From positions 124,001 to 188,000 of the forward strand of contig JBFWZQ010000003.1 of assembly GCA_050185195.1 (NCBI GenBank): 64,000 bases of DNA, in the 5' to 3' direction. Positions within the stretch are counted from its first letter, which is position 1, and every line of letters begins with the position of its first letter. Origin of the DNA: CADEFQ01 sp050185195 (GTDB lineage: Bacteria; Pseudomonadota; Gammaproteobacteria; Steroidobacterales; Steroidobacteraceae). Positions 25,273 to 34,508 of this stretch are shown here, piece by piece. Both the position numbers and the translations under genes were made by a program. The notes beneath the pieces are model-generated. The model had not been told where the DNA came from. It saw nothing but the letters and a program-made list of their open reading frames with translations, and did not search any database.

Positions 25273-26169
25273 ATGACACCGCCTACCGTCCACACGACCG
25301 CCCTGAAGGGCCTCACCAAGACCCACAGCGGCAAGGTCCGCGACATCTACGCCGTCGACGGCAGCAGCATGCTGATCGTCACGACCGACCGGCTCTCGGC
25401 GTTCGACGTGATCCTGCCCGATCCGATCCCGTGGAAGGGCCATGTGCTGAACGAGATCGCGAACTACTGGTTCGCGCGCACGTCGCACATCGTGCCGAAC
25501 CATCTCACCCGCCGCGCGGTGCGGGAAGTCGTCTCCGATCCCGAGGACCTCGCGCTCATCGAGGGGCGCGCAGTGGTCGTGCGGCGACTGCGCGCGCTGC
25601 CGATCGAGGCCGTGGTGCGCGGCTACCTGATCGGCTCGGGCTGGAAAGACTACGGCCAGACCGGCCAGGTCTGCGGCATCGAACTGCCGCCCGGGCTGCA
25701 GCTCGCCTCGAAGCTGCCGGCGCCGATCTTCACGCCGGCGACCAAGGCCGAGACGGGCGCGCACGACATCAACATTTCCTTCGACGAAGCGGCGGCGCTC
25801 GTCGGCGCGGACATCGCGGCGCGCGTGCGCGAGATCGCGATCGCGCTCTACGTCTTCGCCTCGGAACACGCCGCCGCACGCGGCCTCATCATTGCCGACA
25901 CGAAGTTCGAGTTCGGGCTCGACGACGAGGGGCGCATCCACCTGATCGACGAGGCGCTCACGCCCGACTCCTCGCGTTTCTGGCCCGCCGACACCTGGCG
26001 CGTCGGCGCAAGCCCGCCGAGCTTCGACAAGCAGTTCGTGCGCGACTACCTCGAATCGCTCGCCTGGAACAAGCAGCCGCCCGCGCCGCGCCTGCCCGCC
26101 GACATCATCGCGCGCACCAGCGAAAAATACCGCGAGGCGCTCGCGCGCATCACCGGCCCCGCTCGCTGA
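25273..26169 (+). CDS. purC: Phosphoribosylaminoimidazole-succinocarboxamide synthase
   Basis: A 298-residue purine-pathway enzyme joining aspartate to CAIR. SGKVRDIY near the N terminus binds ATP, and GYLIGSGWKDY and IADTKFEFGLD are family signatures. The length fits the longer SAICAR synthetase subgroup (E. coli has about 237). It is divergent from djlA with an 81-nt gap. Confidence 0.95.
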   Translation: MTPPTVHTTALKGLTKTHSGKVRDIYAVDGSSMLIVTTDRLSAFDVILPDPIPWKGHVLNEIANYWFARTSHIVPNHLTRRAVREVVSDPEDLALIEGRAVVVRRLRALPIEAVVRGYLIGSGWKDYGQTGQVCGIELPPGLQLASKLPAPIFTPATKAETGAHDINISFDEAAALVGADIAARVREIAIALYVFASEHAAARGLIIADTKFEFGLDDEGRIHLIDEALTPDSSRFWPADTWRVGASPPSFDKQFVRDYLESLAWNKQPPAPRLPADIIARTSEKYREALARITGPAR

Positions 26170-26224
26170 GCGGACCCGCGCCGGCGGCTATCCGCTATCG
26201 GCCGTTCGCTGTAGGCTTCCTTGC

Positions 26225-27532
26225 ATGTGGATTCGCGCGTGGAGCTTCCTCGACCGCTGGCTCTTCGGGCCGCTGTCGCTGTCACCGCGTCCCGTCGGCT
26301 GGCTGCTGCGCCTGCTGCGTTATCCCTACGCCGTGCTGCGCGACCTGTCACAGGGCCAGCTCAACCTGCGCGCGATGGGGCTCGTCTACGCGACGTTCCT
26401 GTCGCTCGTGCCGCTGCTCGCGTTCAGCTTCGCGATCCTGAAGGGCTTCGGCGCGCACCGCGACCTCGAACCGATCATCTACGAATTCTTCCGCCCGGTG
26501 GGCGCGGCGGCGACGGAAATCACCGCGCGCATCATGCAGTTCGCCGACAACGTCAGCACCGGCATCGTCGGCTCGGTCGGTTTCGCCCTGCTGCTCTGGA
26601 CCCTGATCGGCACGATCAAGAAGGTCGAGGACAGCTTCAACTACGTGTGGCACGTCGAGCAGCCGCGCAGTTTCGCGCGGCGCATCACCGAATACGTGAC
26701 GCTGCTGATCGTCGGCCCGCTGCTGCTGGTCGGCTTCCTCGGCCTTGCGCACCGTGCGCTCGACAGCGAGCCCTGGCAGGTCATCGCCCACCTGCCGCTG
26801 CTGCGCCGGCTGGTCGGTTTCGCCACGGGCCTCGAGCCCTACGCGATGGTGACGGCGATCTTCACGCTCGTGTACATGTTCGTGCCCAACACGCGCGTGC
26901 GCTGGCGCCCCGCGCTGGTCGGCGGCGTCACCGCGGGCATCCTGTGGGCCGCGGTCGGTACGATCTTCACGGCCTTCGTCGTCTACTCGACGCGCCTCAC
27001 GATCGTGTACGCGGGCCTCGCGATCATCGTCGCGATGCTGCTGTGGACCTACTTCGGCTGGCTGATCCTGCTGATCGGCGCCCAGCTCTCGTTCTACCTG
27101 CAGAACCCCGAGTACCTGCGCATCGGCTTGCGCGAACTGCGCCTCTCGAGCGTCGAGGTGGAGCGCGTGTCGCTCAAGATCATGTATCTCGTCGGGCGCT
27201 CGCACGCCGAGGGCGCCGCCACCTGGACCGTCAGCACGCTGTCGGCGGAGCTGGGCCTGCCCGGCATCGCCGTCGCGCAGCTCGTCGCGACCTTCGAAGC
27301 CGCGGGACTCGTGCTGGCGACCGACGACGAGCGCCTGCTGCCCGGCCGCGACATCAACCACATCCGGCTGCAGGACATCCTCGATGTCGCCCGCAACCAG
27401 AAGAACGGGCATGCGCCGGCGCGCGATCTCTCCCTTCCGCCCGTAGATCGGCTCACCCGCGCGCTGGACGAGGCCTGGCGCAACTGCTGCCAGGAACGCA
27501 CCCTCGGCGAGCTCGTCGCGGAGGCGGGTTAA
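26225..27532 (+). CDS. YihY/BrkB-family inner-membrane protein with C-terminal winged helix
   Basis: A 435-residue protein. Residues about 45-310 contain six hydrophobic helices of the YihY/virulence factor BrkB family (formerly mis-called RNase BN), with LVYATFLSLVPLLAFSFAILKGFG and the later LLLWTYFGWLILLIGAQLSFYLQNP. Residues about 320-435 are soluble and helical, likely a winged-helix domain (TVSTLSAELGLPGIAVAQLVATFEAAGL), as seen in longer family members. The transported substrate or role is not known. It lies 55 nt after purC. Confidence 0.88.
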   Translation: MWIRAWSFLDRWLFGPLSLSPRPVGWLLRLLRYPYAVLRDLSQGQLNLRAMGLVYATFLSLVPLLAFSFAILKGFGAHRDLEPIIYEFFRPVGAAATEITARIMQFADNVSTGIVGSVGFALLLWTLIGTIKKVEDSFNYVWHVEQPRSFARRITEYVTLLIVGPLLLVGFLGLAHRALDSEPWQVIAHLPLLRRLVGFATGLEPYAMVTAIFTLVYMFVPNTRVRWRPALVGGVTAGILWAAVGTIFTAFVVYSTRLTIVYAGLAIIVAMLLWTYFGWLILLIGAQLSFYLQNPEYLRIGLRELRLSSVEVERVSLKIMYLVGRSHAEGAATWTVSTLSAELGLPGIAVAQLVATFEAAGLVLATDDERLLPGRDINHIRLQDILDVARNQKNGHAPARDLSLPPVDRLTRALDEAWRNCCQERTLGELVAEAG

Positions 27533-27555
27533 GCGGCGCGCAGCGCGCGCCGCGC

Positions 27556-27661
27556 ACCGGGCCTGGGGCTACGGGCAACGGGCCAGAAGCGTCGGCTTGG
27601 CTTTGGCGCGCGCAGCGCGCCTCTGGCCCGTAGCCCATTGCCCATTGCCCGCTGCTCGCTG
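27556..27661. repeat. Heptamer-array intergenic repeat, inverted pair (copies 3 and 4)
   Basis: The minus-oriented copy at 27556-27589 reads TTCTG, GCCCGTT, GCCCGTA, GCCCCAG, GCCCGGT. The plus-oriented copy at 27621-27661 reads CTCTG, GCCCGTA, GCCCATT, GCCCATT, GCCCGCT, GCTCGCT. The two arms can pair over CTGGCCCG/CGGGCCAG around a 31-nt loop, between the convergent yihY and pmbA genes, so they could act as a two-way terminator. Confidence 0.75.
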
Positions 27662-27690
27662 CGCGCCGCGCGGTGCGCGGCGCGCAGCGC

Positions 27691-29046
27691 CTACCCCCCC
27701 GCGATCGTCATTTCGCCGACGAGTATCGAGCCGGTCCGAACGGTGCCGCGCAGGTCCACGTCGCTGCCGACGGCATCGATCGCGCGATACATGTCGCGCA
27801 GGTTGCCCGCGATCGTGACCTCTTCGACCGGGAAGGCGATCGCACCGCCTTCCACCCAGAAGCCGGTGGCGCCGCGCGAGTAGTCGCCGGTCACGCCGTT
27901 CACGCCCTGCCCCATGAGTTCGGTCACGACGAGTCCCGCACCCATGCGCGCCACGAGCGCGTCGAAAGAGAAAGCCTCGCGATCGGTCTCGACCAGCAGG
28001 TTGTGCACGCCGCCGGCATTGCCGGTGGACTTCAGCCCGAGCTTGCGCGCCGCGTAGGATCCGAGCACGTAGCCCTGCAGCACGCCACCGGCGACGAGTT
28101 CCCGATCGTGCGTCGCGACGCCCTCCGCATCGAACGGGCTGCTCGCGAGGGCCTTCGGAATGTGCGGCCGCTCGCGCACCTGGATGAAGGCCGGCAGGAC
28201 CTGCTGGCCCGCGGCGTCCAGCAGGAACGAGGAGCGGCGATACTGGCTGCCGCCGCGGACTGCCGCGACCAGGTGGCCGAAGAGGCCGCGCGCGACTTCC
28301 GGCACGAACAGCACGGGCGCACGCCGCGTGCCCATGCGCCGGGCGCCGAGCCGCGCGATCGCCCGCTCGCCGGCACGCCGCCCGATCAATTCGATCTCGC
28401 CGAGCTCGCCGGGATCGCGCGCCGCCGCGTACCAGTAGTCACGCTGCATGTCATGGCCCGCCTGCGCGACGAGCGCGCAGCTCACGCTGTGGCTCGAACT
28501 CGGGAAGCCCCCGAGGAAGCCGAGCGAGTTGCCGTAGACATGCACGCCGCGGTGCGTCGAGACGCTCGCGCCTTCCGAGTTGGTGATGCGCGCATCGACC
28601 GCGCGGCCGGCCGCTTCGCAGCGGCGCGCCAGCTCGACGGCGTCCACGGGCTCGATGTCCCAGGCGTGGTCGAGATCGAGGTCGGGTATGCGGGTCGCGA
28701 GCGCCCCGGGATCCGCGAGGCCCGCGTAGGGGTCCTCCGCGGTGTAGCGCGCGATGGTGCAGGCCTTGGCGACCGTGGCGCCGACGGCCGCGGGGGTCAG
28801 GTCGGCGGTGCTGGCCGACCCCTTGCGCTGCCCGACGAAAACGGTGACCCCGAGCCCGCGGTCGCGCTGGTACTCGACGGTATCCACTTCGCCGAGCCGC
28901 ACGTTGACGGTGAGCCCCTGCTGCAGGTTCGCGTCGACTTCCGCCTGGGTCGCCCCGAGTCGCCGGGCCTCCTCGAGCGCCGCCGCGACGACCCCTTGCA
29001 GCTCGCCGATTCGCGTACCATCCACACGCTGTTGCATCAGGCGCAT
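27691..29046 (-). CDS. pmbA: Metalloprotease subunit PmbA/TldE
   Basis: A 451-residue protein, one residue longer than E. coli PmbA. The family features SKSTGNAGGVHN-like (LKSTGNAGGVHNLLVE), ELMGQGVNGVTGDYSRGATGFWVEGG and the C-terminal TIAGNLRDMY are clear. TldD and TldE form a heterodimeric protease that trims unfolded peptides (microcin B17 leader, CcdA). TldE lacks the zinc motif, which is carried by TldD at 33044. In-frame starts also exist at 29058 and 29037. It is divergent from yjgA, with overlapping start regions. Confidence 0.93.
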   Translation of the reverse strand: MRLMQQRVDGTRIGELQGVVAAALEEARRLGATQAEVDANLQQGLTVNVRLGEVDTVEYQRDRGLGVTVFVGQRKGSASTADLTPAAVGATVAKACTIARYTAEDPYAGLADPGALATRIPDLDLDHAWDIEPVDAVELARRCEAAGRAVDARITNSEGASVSTHRGVHVYGNSLGFLGGFPSSSHSVSCALVAQAGHDMQRDYWYAAARDPGELGEIELIGRRAGERAIARLGARRMGTRRAPVLFVPEVARGLFGHLVAAVRGGSQYRRSSFLLDAAGQQVLPAFIQVRERPHIPKALASSPFDAEGVATHDRELVAGGVLQGYVLGSYAARKLGLKSTGNAGGVHNLLVETDREAFSFDALVARMGAGLVVTELMGQGVNGVTGDYSRGATGFWVEGGAIAFPVEEVTIAGNLRDMYRAIDAVGSDVDLRGTVRTGSILVGEMTIAGG

Positions 29047-29056
29047 TGTAGCAGTC

Positions 29057-29569
29057 ATGTCCGACGACGAATTCGACGACCGCCCGAGCAAGAGCGCGCG
29101 CAAGCGCGCCGCACTCGCGGCCCAGGACCTCGGCACGCGCCTGATCGGGCTTCGCGAAGCGGATCTCGCCGCGCTGGCGTTGCCCGAACCGCTGCTCGAT
29201 GCAATCCGGGAAGCGCGCCGCCTGACGAGCCGCGCGGCACTCGCGCGCCAGCGCCAGTACATCGGCAAGCTGATGCGGCACATCGATAGCGCGGAGATCG
29301 AGGCCGCGATCGATGCCCGCGCGCAGGCGGACGTTGCCGGGAGCGAAATGCTGAAGGACGTCGAGCGCTGGCGCACGCGCCTGCTCGCCGGGGGCGACGC
29401 CGCGTTCGATGCACTCGAGGCCATGCATGCCCCGATCGACCGCCCCGCGCTCGGCGCGCTGCTGGCGGCGGCCCGCGATGAACAGGGAACCGCAGCGATG
29501 CGCACGGCCGCCTCGCGCAACCTCTTTCGCGCGCTGCGTAGCCTGATTTCCCGTAAAATGCCGCGATGA
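29057..29569 (+). CDS. yjgA: Ribosome biogenesis factor YjgA (DUF615)
   Basis: A 170-residue protein of the DUF615/YjgA family, associated with late pre-50S particles in E. coli. The N terminus is acidic, then basic (SDDEFDDRPSKSARKR). ARQRQYIGKLMRHID is the family signature. The gene is divergent from pmbA (a common pairing in pseudomonads) and overlaps purE by 4 nt. Confidence 0.9.
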   Translation: MSDDEFDDRPSKSARKRAALAAQDLGTRLIGLREADLAALALPEPLLDAIREARRLTSRAALARQRQYIGKLMRHIDSAEIEAAIDARAQADVAGSEMLKDVERWRTRLLAGGDAAFDALEAMHAPIDRPALGALLAAARDEQGTAAMRTAASRNLFRALRSLISRKMPR

Positions 29570-30057
29570 CTGCACTCGTAGGCATCATCATGGGCTCGTC
29601 CTCCGACTGGGAGACGATGCAGGGCGCGGCTGAAACGCTCGAGAAACTCGGGGTGCCGCACGAGGTGCGCATCGTATCGGCCCACCGCACGCCGGACCTG
29701 CTGTTCGAGTACGCCGCGGGGGCGCAGCAGCGCGGCCTCAAGGTCATCATCGCGGGCGCGGGCGGTGCGGCACACTTGCCGGGCATGACCGCCTCGAAGA
29801 CGACCCTGCCCGTGCTCGGCGTGCCGGTCGAATCGAAGGCGCTGAACGGCCTCGATTCACTGCTGTCGATCGTGCAGATGCCGGCCGGGGTGCCCGTCGC
29901 CACCCTCGCGATCGGCGCGGCGGGTGCCAAGAATGCCGGCCTCATGGCGGCCCAGATCCTTGCGCTCACCCACCCGGACATCGACGCGGCGATCAAGTCG
30001 TTCCGCGCGCGGCAGACCGCCACGGTGCTCGAGCAGGGCGATCCGCGGCGCCGGTGA
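29566..30057 (+). CDS. purE: N5-carboxyaminoimidazole ribonucleotide mutase
   Basis: A 163-residue class I PurE. GSSSDWETMQ binds the substrate phosphate, SAHRTPD carries the catalytic His, and GAGGAAHLPGM is the conserved loop. It converts N5-CAIR made by PurK to CAIR, the substrate of PurC at 25273. Both overlaps (yjgA upstream, purK downstream) are 4 nt. Confidence 0.97.
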   Translation: MTALVGIIMGSSSDWETMQGAAETLEKLGVPHEVRIVSAHRTPDLLFEYAAGAQQRGLKVIIAGAGGAAHLPGMTASKTTLPVLGVPVESKALNGLDSLLSIVQMPAGVPVATLAIGAAGAKNAGLMAAQILALTHPDIDAAIKSFRARQTATVLEQGDPRRR

Positions 30058-31187
30058 GCAAGGCAGCAGAACCGAAGACCGTCGGGATCATCGGCGCCGG
30101 CCAGCTCGGGCGCATGATGGCGCTCGCCGGCTATCCGCTCGGCCTTGATTTCCGCTTCCTCGACCGCGGCCCCGGCACGCCCGGCGGCCAGGTCGCGCCG
30201 CTCCTCGCCGGTGAATTCACCGATCGCCGGCTCCTGCGCCGCCTGGCGCGGGGCACCGACGTCGTGACCTTCGACTGGGAAAACGTGCCGGTCGAACCGC
30301 TGCGCGCGCTGTCGAGAAGCATCGCGTTCGCGCCACCGCTGGCCGCGCTGGCCGCCGCGCAGGACCGGCTCGCCGAGAAGCGGCTCTTCGAACGGCTGGG
30401 TGTGCCGACGAACCGCCATGCGCCGGTCGATGGTGCGCGGGACCTGGCGCGCGCCTTCGAGCGGATCGGGCCCGGCGTGCTGAAGACCCGCCGGCTCGGC
30501 TACGACGGCAAGGGCCAGTTCCGGGTGCGCTCGCGCGCCGACCTCGCGCCGGCGCTCGCCGCGCTGGGCGAGGCCCCGCTCCTCTACGAAGAGTTCGTGC
30601 CGTTCGACTACGAGGTCTCGGTCATCGGCGCACGCAGCACGCGCGGCGAGATCGCGATCTATCCGCTCAACGGCAACGTGCACGTGGATGGCATCCTGCG
30701 CCTCACGCGGGCGCCATGGGGCACGCCCGCACTCGCCCGCGCCGCCGCCCGGCACCTGACGCGCGTGCTCGGGCATTTCCGCTATGCCGGCATCCTGACG
30801 ATCGAGTTCTTCGTGCGTGGCGGCCGGCTGATCGCCAACGAGATGGCGCCGCGCGTGCACAATTCCGGGCACTGGACGATCGAGGGCGCCGAAACGAGCC
30901 AGTTCGAGAACCACCTGCGCGCGATCCTGGGCCTGCCCCTCGGCAGCACCCGGCCACGCGGCCATGCCGCCATGGTGAACCTGATCGGGGAACTGCCGGC
31001 GCGGGCGCAGGCGCTGGGCGTTCCGGGCCTGCATTGGCATGATTACGGCAAATCGCCCCGTCCCGGCCGCAAGATCGGCCATTGCACGCTGGTCGAAGCC
31101 ACGGCCGCCCTGCGCGACCGGCGGGTCCGCGCGCTGCTGCCCCGGCTTGCGCCGGGCGTGCGCGTGTCGTTTCCGCGCGCCGGGTGA
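30054..31187 (+). CDS. purK: N5-carboxyaminoimidazole ribonucleotide synthase
   Basis: A 377-residue ATP-grasp enzyme that carboxylates AIR at N5. GIIGAGQLGRMMALAGYPLG opens the protein, KTRRLGYDGKGQ is the ATP-binding loop, EEFVPFDYEVSVI and the NEMAPRVHNSGHWTIEGAETSQFE segment are family signatures. The start is GTG inside the purE stop (GTGA). It works directly with PurE. Confidence 0.96.
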   Translation: MSKAAEPKTVGIIGAGQLGRMMALAGYPLGLDFRFLDRGPGTPGGQVAPLLAGEFTDRRLLRRLARGTDVVTFDWENVPVEPLRALSRSIAFAPPLAALAAAQDRLAEKRLFERLGVPTNRHAPVDGARDLARAFERIGPGVLKTRRLGYDGKGQFRVRSRADLAPALAALGEAPLLYEEFVPFDYEVSVIGARSTRGEIAIYPLNGNVHVDGILRLTRAPWGTPALARAAARHLTRVLGHFRYAGILTIEFFVRGGRLIANEMAPRVHNSGHWTIEGAETSQFENHLRAILGLPLGSTRPRGHAAMVNLIGELPARAQALGVPGLHWHDYGKSPRPGRKIGHCTLVEATAALRDRRVRALLPRLAPGVRVSFPRAG

Positions 31188-31209
31188 TATCCCTTAAGAT
31201 CGCCCGGTC

Positions 31210-32484
31210 ATGTACCTCGACCTTTTCAAGCTGCACGACCTGCCGTTTCGGCTGAGCCCCGATCCGCAGTACCTGTATCTCAGCCGAAACCACTCCAGGG
31301 CCAAGGCCTACATGGAGTCGACGATCTGGTTCACGGACGGCTTCGTCGTGATCACCGGCGAGATCGGCTCGGGCAAGACCACGCTGATCGAGACCTTCCT
31401 GCGCGAGCTCGAGCAGGACGTCGTCGTGGCGCAGGTCAACCAGACGCAGGTCTCGGCGCTCGAGTTCCTGCAGTCGGTGCTGGTGCAGTTCGGCTTCCAG
31501 CCGTTCAAGATGCGCAAGGCGGAACTGCTCGCGACCCTGAACCAGTTCCTGATCGAACAGTACGCCGCGGGCCGCAAGGTGCTGCTGATCGTCGACGAGG
31601 CACAGAACCTCAGCCTGCGCGTGCTCGAGGAGATCCGCCTGCTTTCCGGCGTGGAGACGTCCCGCGAGAAAGTGCTGCGCATCATCCTCGCGGGCCAGCC
31701 GGAACTCAACGACAAGCTCGATTCGCGCGAGCTGGTGCAGCTCGCGCAACGCATCCGCCTGCGTTTTCACCTCACCGCGCTGTCGCAGGACGATACGCAG
31801 CACTACATCCTGCACCGCCTCGAAGTGGCGGGCGCCGCAGGCCGCGAGATCTTCGCGCCCGACGCCTTTCCGGAGATCTACCGCTACACGGGCGGCACGC
31901 CGCGCCTCGTCAACACCCTGTGCGACACCGCGATGATGGGCGCTTACGCGAGCGACCGGCCCGCGGTGACGCGCGAGGACGTGCTGCATGCGGTGGAAGA
32001 GCTGCAGTGGACCGAATATGCCTCGCGCACGCATCGCGAACTGCGCACCCCGGCAGCGGGCGAACGCGGCGTCGAGCCTGCGCTCGAGCGCACCGGCTCG
32101 CGGCGCAGCGACGTGATCCTCGCGCACGTGATGCTGAGCATGGACGGGGACGCGCTCTCGGAGATGCCGCTGCGGCCGGGCCGCGTGATCATCGGTCGCA
32201 CGTCCGACAACGACATCCAGGTCGACAGCCGCTTCGTGAGCCGGCACCACTGCCAGGTCGTCACGACGCCGGAATGCAGCGTCATCGAGGACCTCAACAG
32301 CACGAACGGCATGACGGTGCGAGGCAAGCGCGTGCGTCGCCACGTGCTGGCCGACGGTGACGTGGTGGCCCTCGGCCAGCACATGCTCACCTACCGCGAC
32401 GACCGCGTCGCGCACGCCACCGCGGCGAAACCGGGTGACACGACCCGGCTCGAGGCGCCTGCCGGCGACGCCCGCGGGCGTTAA
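31210..32484 (+). CDS. ExeA/GspA-like AAA ATPase with C-terminal FHA domain
   Basis: A 424-residue protein. The N-terminal ATPase (about 1-270) has Walker A GEIGSGKTT (50-58) and Walker B VLLIVDEAQ (Asp129-Glu130), as in the ExeA/GspA and TniB-like group. A linker leads to an FHA domain at about 305-385 with GRVIIGRTSDNDIQVDSRFVSRHHC and LNSTNGM, the phosphothreonine-binding pattern. ExeA proteins help assemble secretin systems, but no peptidoglycan-binding domain or secretion gene is seen here. The FHA suggests control by Ser/Thr phosphorylation. It begins 22 nt after purK. Confidence 0.88.
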   Translation: MYLDLFKLHDLPFRLSPDPQYLYLSRNHSRAKAYMESTIWFTDGFVVITGEIGSGKTTLIETFLRELEQDVVVAQVNQTQVSALEFLQSVLVQFGFQPFKMRKAELLATLNQFLIEQYAAGRKVLLIVDEAQNLSLRVLEEIRLLSGVETSREKVLRIILAGQPELNDKLDSRELVQLAQRIRLRFHLTALSQDDTQHYILHRLEVAGAAGREIFAPDAFPEIYRYTGGTPRLVNTLCDTAMMGAYASDRPAVTREDVLHAVEELQWTEYASRTHRELRTPAAGERGVEPALERTGSRRSDVILAHVMLSMDGDALSEMPLRPGRVIIGRTSDNDIQVDSRFVSRHHCQVVTTPECSVIEDLNSTNGMTVRGKRVRRHVLADGDVVALGQHMLTYRDDRVAHATAAKPGDTTRLEAPAGDARGR

Positions 32485-32732
32485 TCCTTCCCGTTGCGGG
32501 GTGGCAGGCCGTCGCCGCCGTATTCATGGCGCATGGCCCGAAAGTCGCGCCGGCGCAAGCCGATGGCGAGCCCCCAGACGAGGGCCAGGAGCCCTGCAAA
32601 CCCCAGTAGCCCGCCGAGCCAGCCTTTCAGGCGGAAATAACTGAGGGCCAGCACGGTGAGGCCACCGAGCCCGTAGAACCAGGGCAGGAGTTCATAGATC
32701 GGCTTGGCGAAATGGGGCCGATGAACGTGCAC
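32481..32732 (-). CDS. Small two-helix membrane protein
   Basis: An 83-residue protein. Two hydrophobic helices (about 15-32 and 37-58) are joined by a short basic turn (FRLKGW), with a charged C-terminal tail (RRRDFRAMRHEYGG). It is not recognised beyond this. It is the last gene of the long minus run and overlaps the convergent AAA-FHA gene by 4 nt. Confidence 0.65.
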   Translation of the reverse strand: MHVHRPHFAKPIYELLPWFYGLGGLTVLALSYFRLKGWLGGLLGFAGLLALVWGLAIGLRRRDFRAMRHEYGGDGLPPRNGKD

Positions 32733-32775
32733 GGCGCCGATCCTACCGCGCCGCGCGCAGGCCGGCCACGCGCCG

Positions 32776-32955
32776 TCAGCGCGAGCGCCCGGCGAAGAGC
32801 TCGAGGAAGCGGCCGATCAGCGACGGCTGCCAGCTGACCTGCATGTCATCGCGCTTGCCCGCATGGGCCCGGGTGGCCTCCTGGACGAGGTCCTGGGGCA
32901 GCAGGCGCTGGAAGCTTCCGGTCGCGGCCGGATCGATCTGCGTGGCGTTGTTCAT
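32776..32955 (-). CDS. Hypothetical 59-residue protein downstream of tldD
   Basis: A small soluble protein starting MNNATQIDPAATGSFQRLLP and ending PSLIGRFLELFAGRSR. The C-terminal segment could be an amphipathic helix. No ribosome site is obvious, and the frame is open 60 codons further upstream without a better start. It lies 88 nt after tldD. The composition looks like a real protein rather than an antisense artefact, but no family is recognised. Confidence 0.4.
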   Translation of the reverse strand: MNNATQIDPAATGSFQRLLPQDLVQEATRAHAGKRDDMQVSWQPSLIGRFLELFAGRSR

Positions 32956-33043
32956 GGGCGCAACGTACCGGGCGCCCGAGGCAGCCGGTGTGCGCCGGCT
33001 CACAGGCGCGGGAAGGGCCGCCGTTATGTCGAACGCGCAGCCC

Positions 33044-34498
33044 TCACCCCGTCCCACCCACGGTGAGGCCGTCGATGCGCAGGGTCGGCTGCCCCACGCC
33101 CACCGGCACGCTCTGCCCGTCCTTGCCGCAGGTGCCGACACCGTCGTCGAGCTTGAGGTCGTTGCCGACCATCGCGACGCGGGTGAGCACGTCGGGGCCG
33201 TTGCCGATCAGCGTGGCACCCTTGATCGGCGCGCCGATGCGGCCGTTCTCGATGAGGTAGGCCTCGCTCGTCGAGAACACGAACTTTCCCGACGTGATAT
33301 CGACCTGGCCGCCGCCGAAATTGACCGCGTAGATGCCCTTCTGCACGGAACCGATGATGTCCCCGGGTGCGTGCGGCCCGGCACGCATGTAGGTGTTCGT
33401 CATGCGCGGCAGTGTCATGCTCGCGAAGGACTCGCGGCGGCCGTTGCCGGTCGAGCGCGTCCCCATCAGGCGGGCATTCAACTTGTCCTGCAGGTAGCCC
33501 TTCAGCACGCCGTCCTCGATGAGCGTCGTACACTGCGTCGGCGTGCCCTCGTCGTCGATGTTGAGCGAACCGCGGCGGCGCGCGAGCGTGCCGTCGTCGA
33601 CCACCGTGACGCCCGGCGACGCAACACGCTCGCCGATGCGGTTCGTGAAGGCCGAGGTGCCCTTGCGGTTGAAATCGCCCTCGAGCCCGTGGCCGATCGC
33701 TTCGTGCAGCAGGATGCCCGGCCAGCCGGGGCCCAGCACCACCGTCATGCTGCCGGCGGGCGCGGGCACCGCCTCGAGGTTGACGAGCGCCTGCCGCGCC
33801 GCCTCGCGCGCGAGTTCGAGCGGCTTGTCGCCCGCCACGAGTTCGGCGAGCGAGAACCGGCCGCCCGAACCGGAGTACCCCTGTTCGCGCCGTCCGTTCT
33901 GCTCGGCGATCACCGACACGTTGAAACGCACGAGCGGGCGCACGTCGGCGGCGAGCGTGCCGTCGCTCGTCGCGACCATGATGACTTCGTAGACGGACGC
34001 GACGCTCGCCATCACCTGCACGATGCGCGGATCGAAGGCGCGGGTTTCGCGATCGACGCGCTCGAGCCAGGCCACCTTCTCGTGGTCGGTGAGCGCTGTG
34101 CCCGGGTCCACCGGCAGGTAGAGGCGATGGCCGCCCGCGGGGTGCATCGCCTGCAGCGCGTGCTGGGTGCCGCTCGCGGCAATCGCGCGCGCGGCGCGGC
34201 CGGCTTCCTCGAGCGCGGGCAGCACCACTTCATCCGAATAGGCGAAGCCGGTCTTTTCGCCCGCGAGCGCACGTACCCCGACGCCCTGTTCGATGCTGGC
34301 GCCGCCTTCCTTGACGATGCCGTCCTCGAGCGCCCACGACTCTTCGCGGGCGAGCTGGAAATAGACGTCGGCGGCATCGACGGCGTGGCCCATGACCTCG
34401 CCGAGCACCCGGTCGACCCGTGCGATGTCGAGTCCGCCGGGGCGCAGGATCAGCTCGCGGGCAATGGCGAGGGAGTCTGGGGTGTCAACCATGTTCAT
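33044..34498 (-). CDS. tldD: Metalloprotease subunit TldD
   Basis: A 484-residue protein with the zinc motif HEAIGHGLEGD (HExxxH) near residue 265 and the family stretch LIEDGVLKGYLQDKLNARLMG. It is the catalytic partner of PmbA (27691). Two ATGs, codons 1 and 3, are possible. It lies 10 nt after the nitrilase gene in the rng-nit-tldD order typical of pseudomonads, but with yhdP absent. Confidence 0.94.
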   Translation of the reverse strand: MNMVDTPDSLAIARELILRPGGLDIARVDRVLGEVMGHAVDAADVYFQLAREESWALEDGIVKEGGASIEQGVGVRALAGEKTGFAYSDEVVLPALEEAGRAARAIAASGTQHALQAMHPAGGHRLYLPVDPGTALTDHEKVAWLERVDRETRAFDPRIVQVMASVASVYEVIMVATSDGTLAADVRPLVRFNVSVIAEQNGRREQGYSGSGGRFSLAELVAGDKPLELAREAARQALVNLEAVPAPAGSMTVVLGPGWPGILLHEAIGHGLEGDFNRKGTSAFTNRIGERVASPGVTVVDDGTLARRRGSLNIDDEGTPTQCTTLIEDGVLKGYLQDKLNARLMGTRSTGNGRRESFASMTLPRMTNTYMRAGPHAPGDIIGSVQKGIYAVNFGGGQVDITSGKFVFSTSEAYLIENGRIGAPIKGATLIGNGPDVLTRVAMVGNDLKLDDGVGTCGKDGQSVPVGVGQPTLRIDGLTVGGTG

Positions 34499-34508
34499 TG
34501 GACCATCA

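Noticed and set aside
27673..29289. A 538-codon plus-strand frame over pmbA
   Set aside because: It is antisense to pmbA and runs on into the wrong frame of yjgA, with no recognisable domain.
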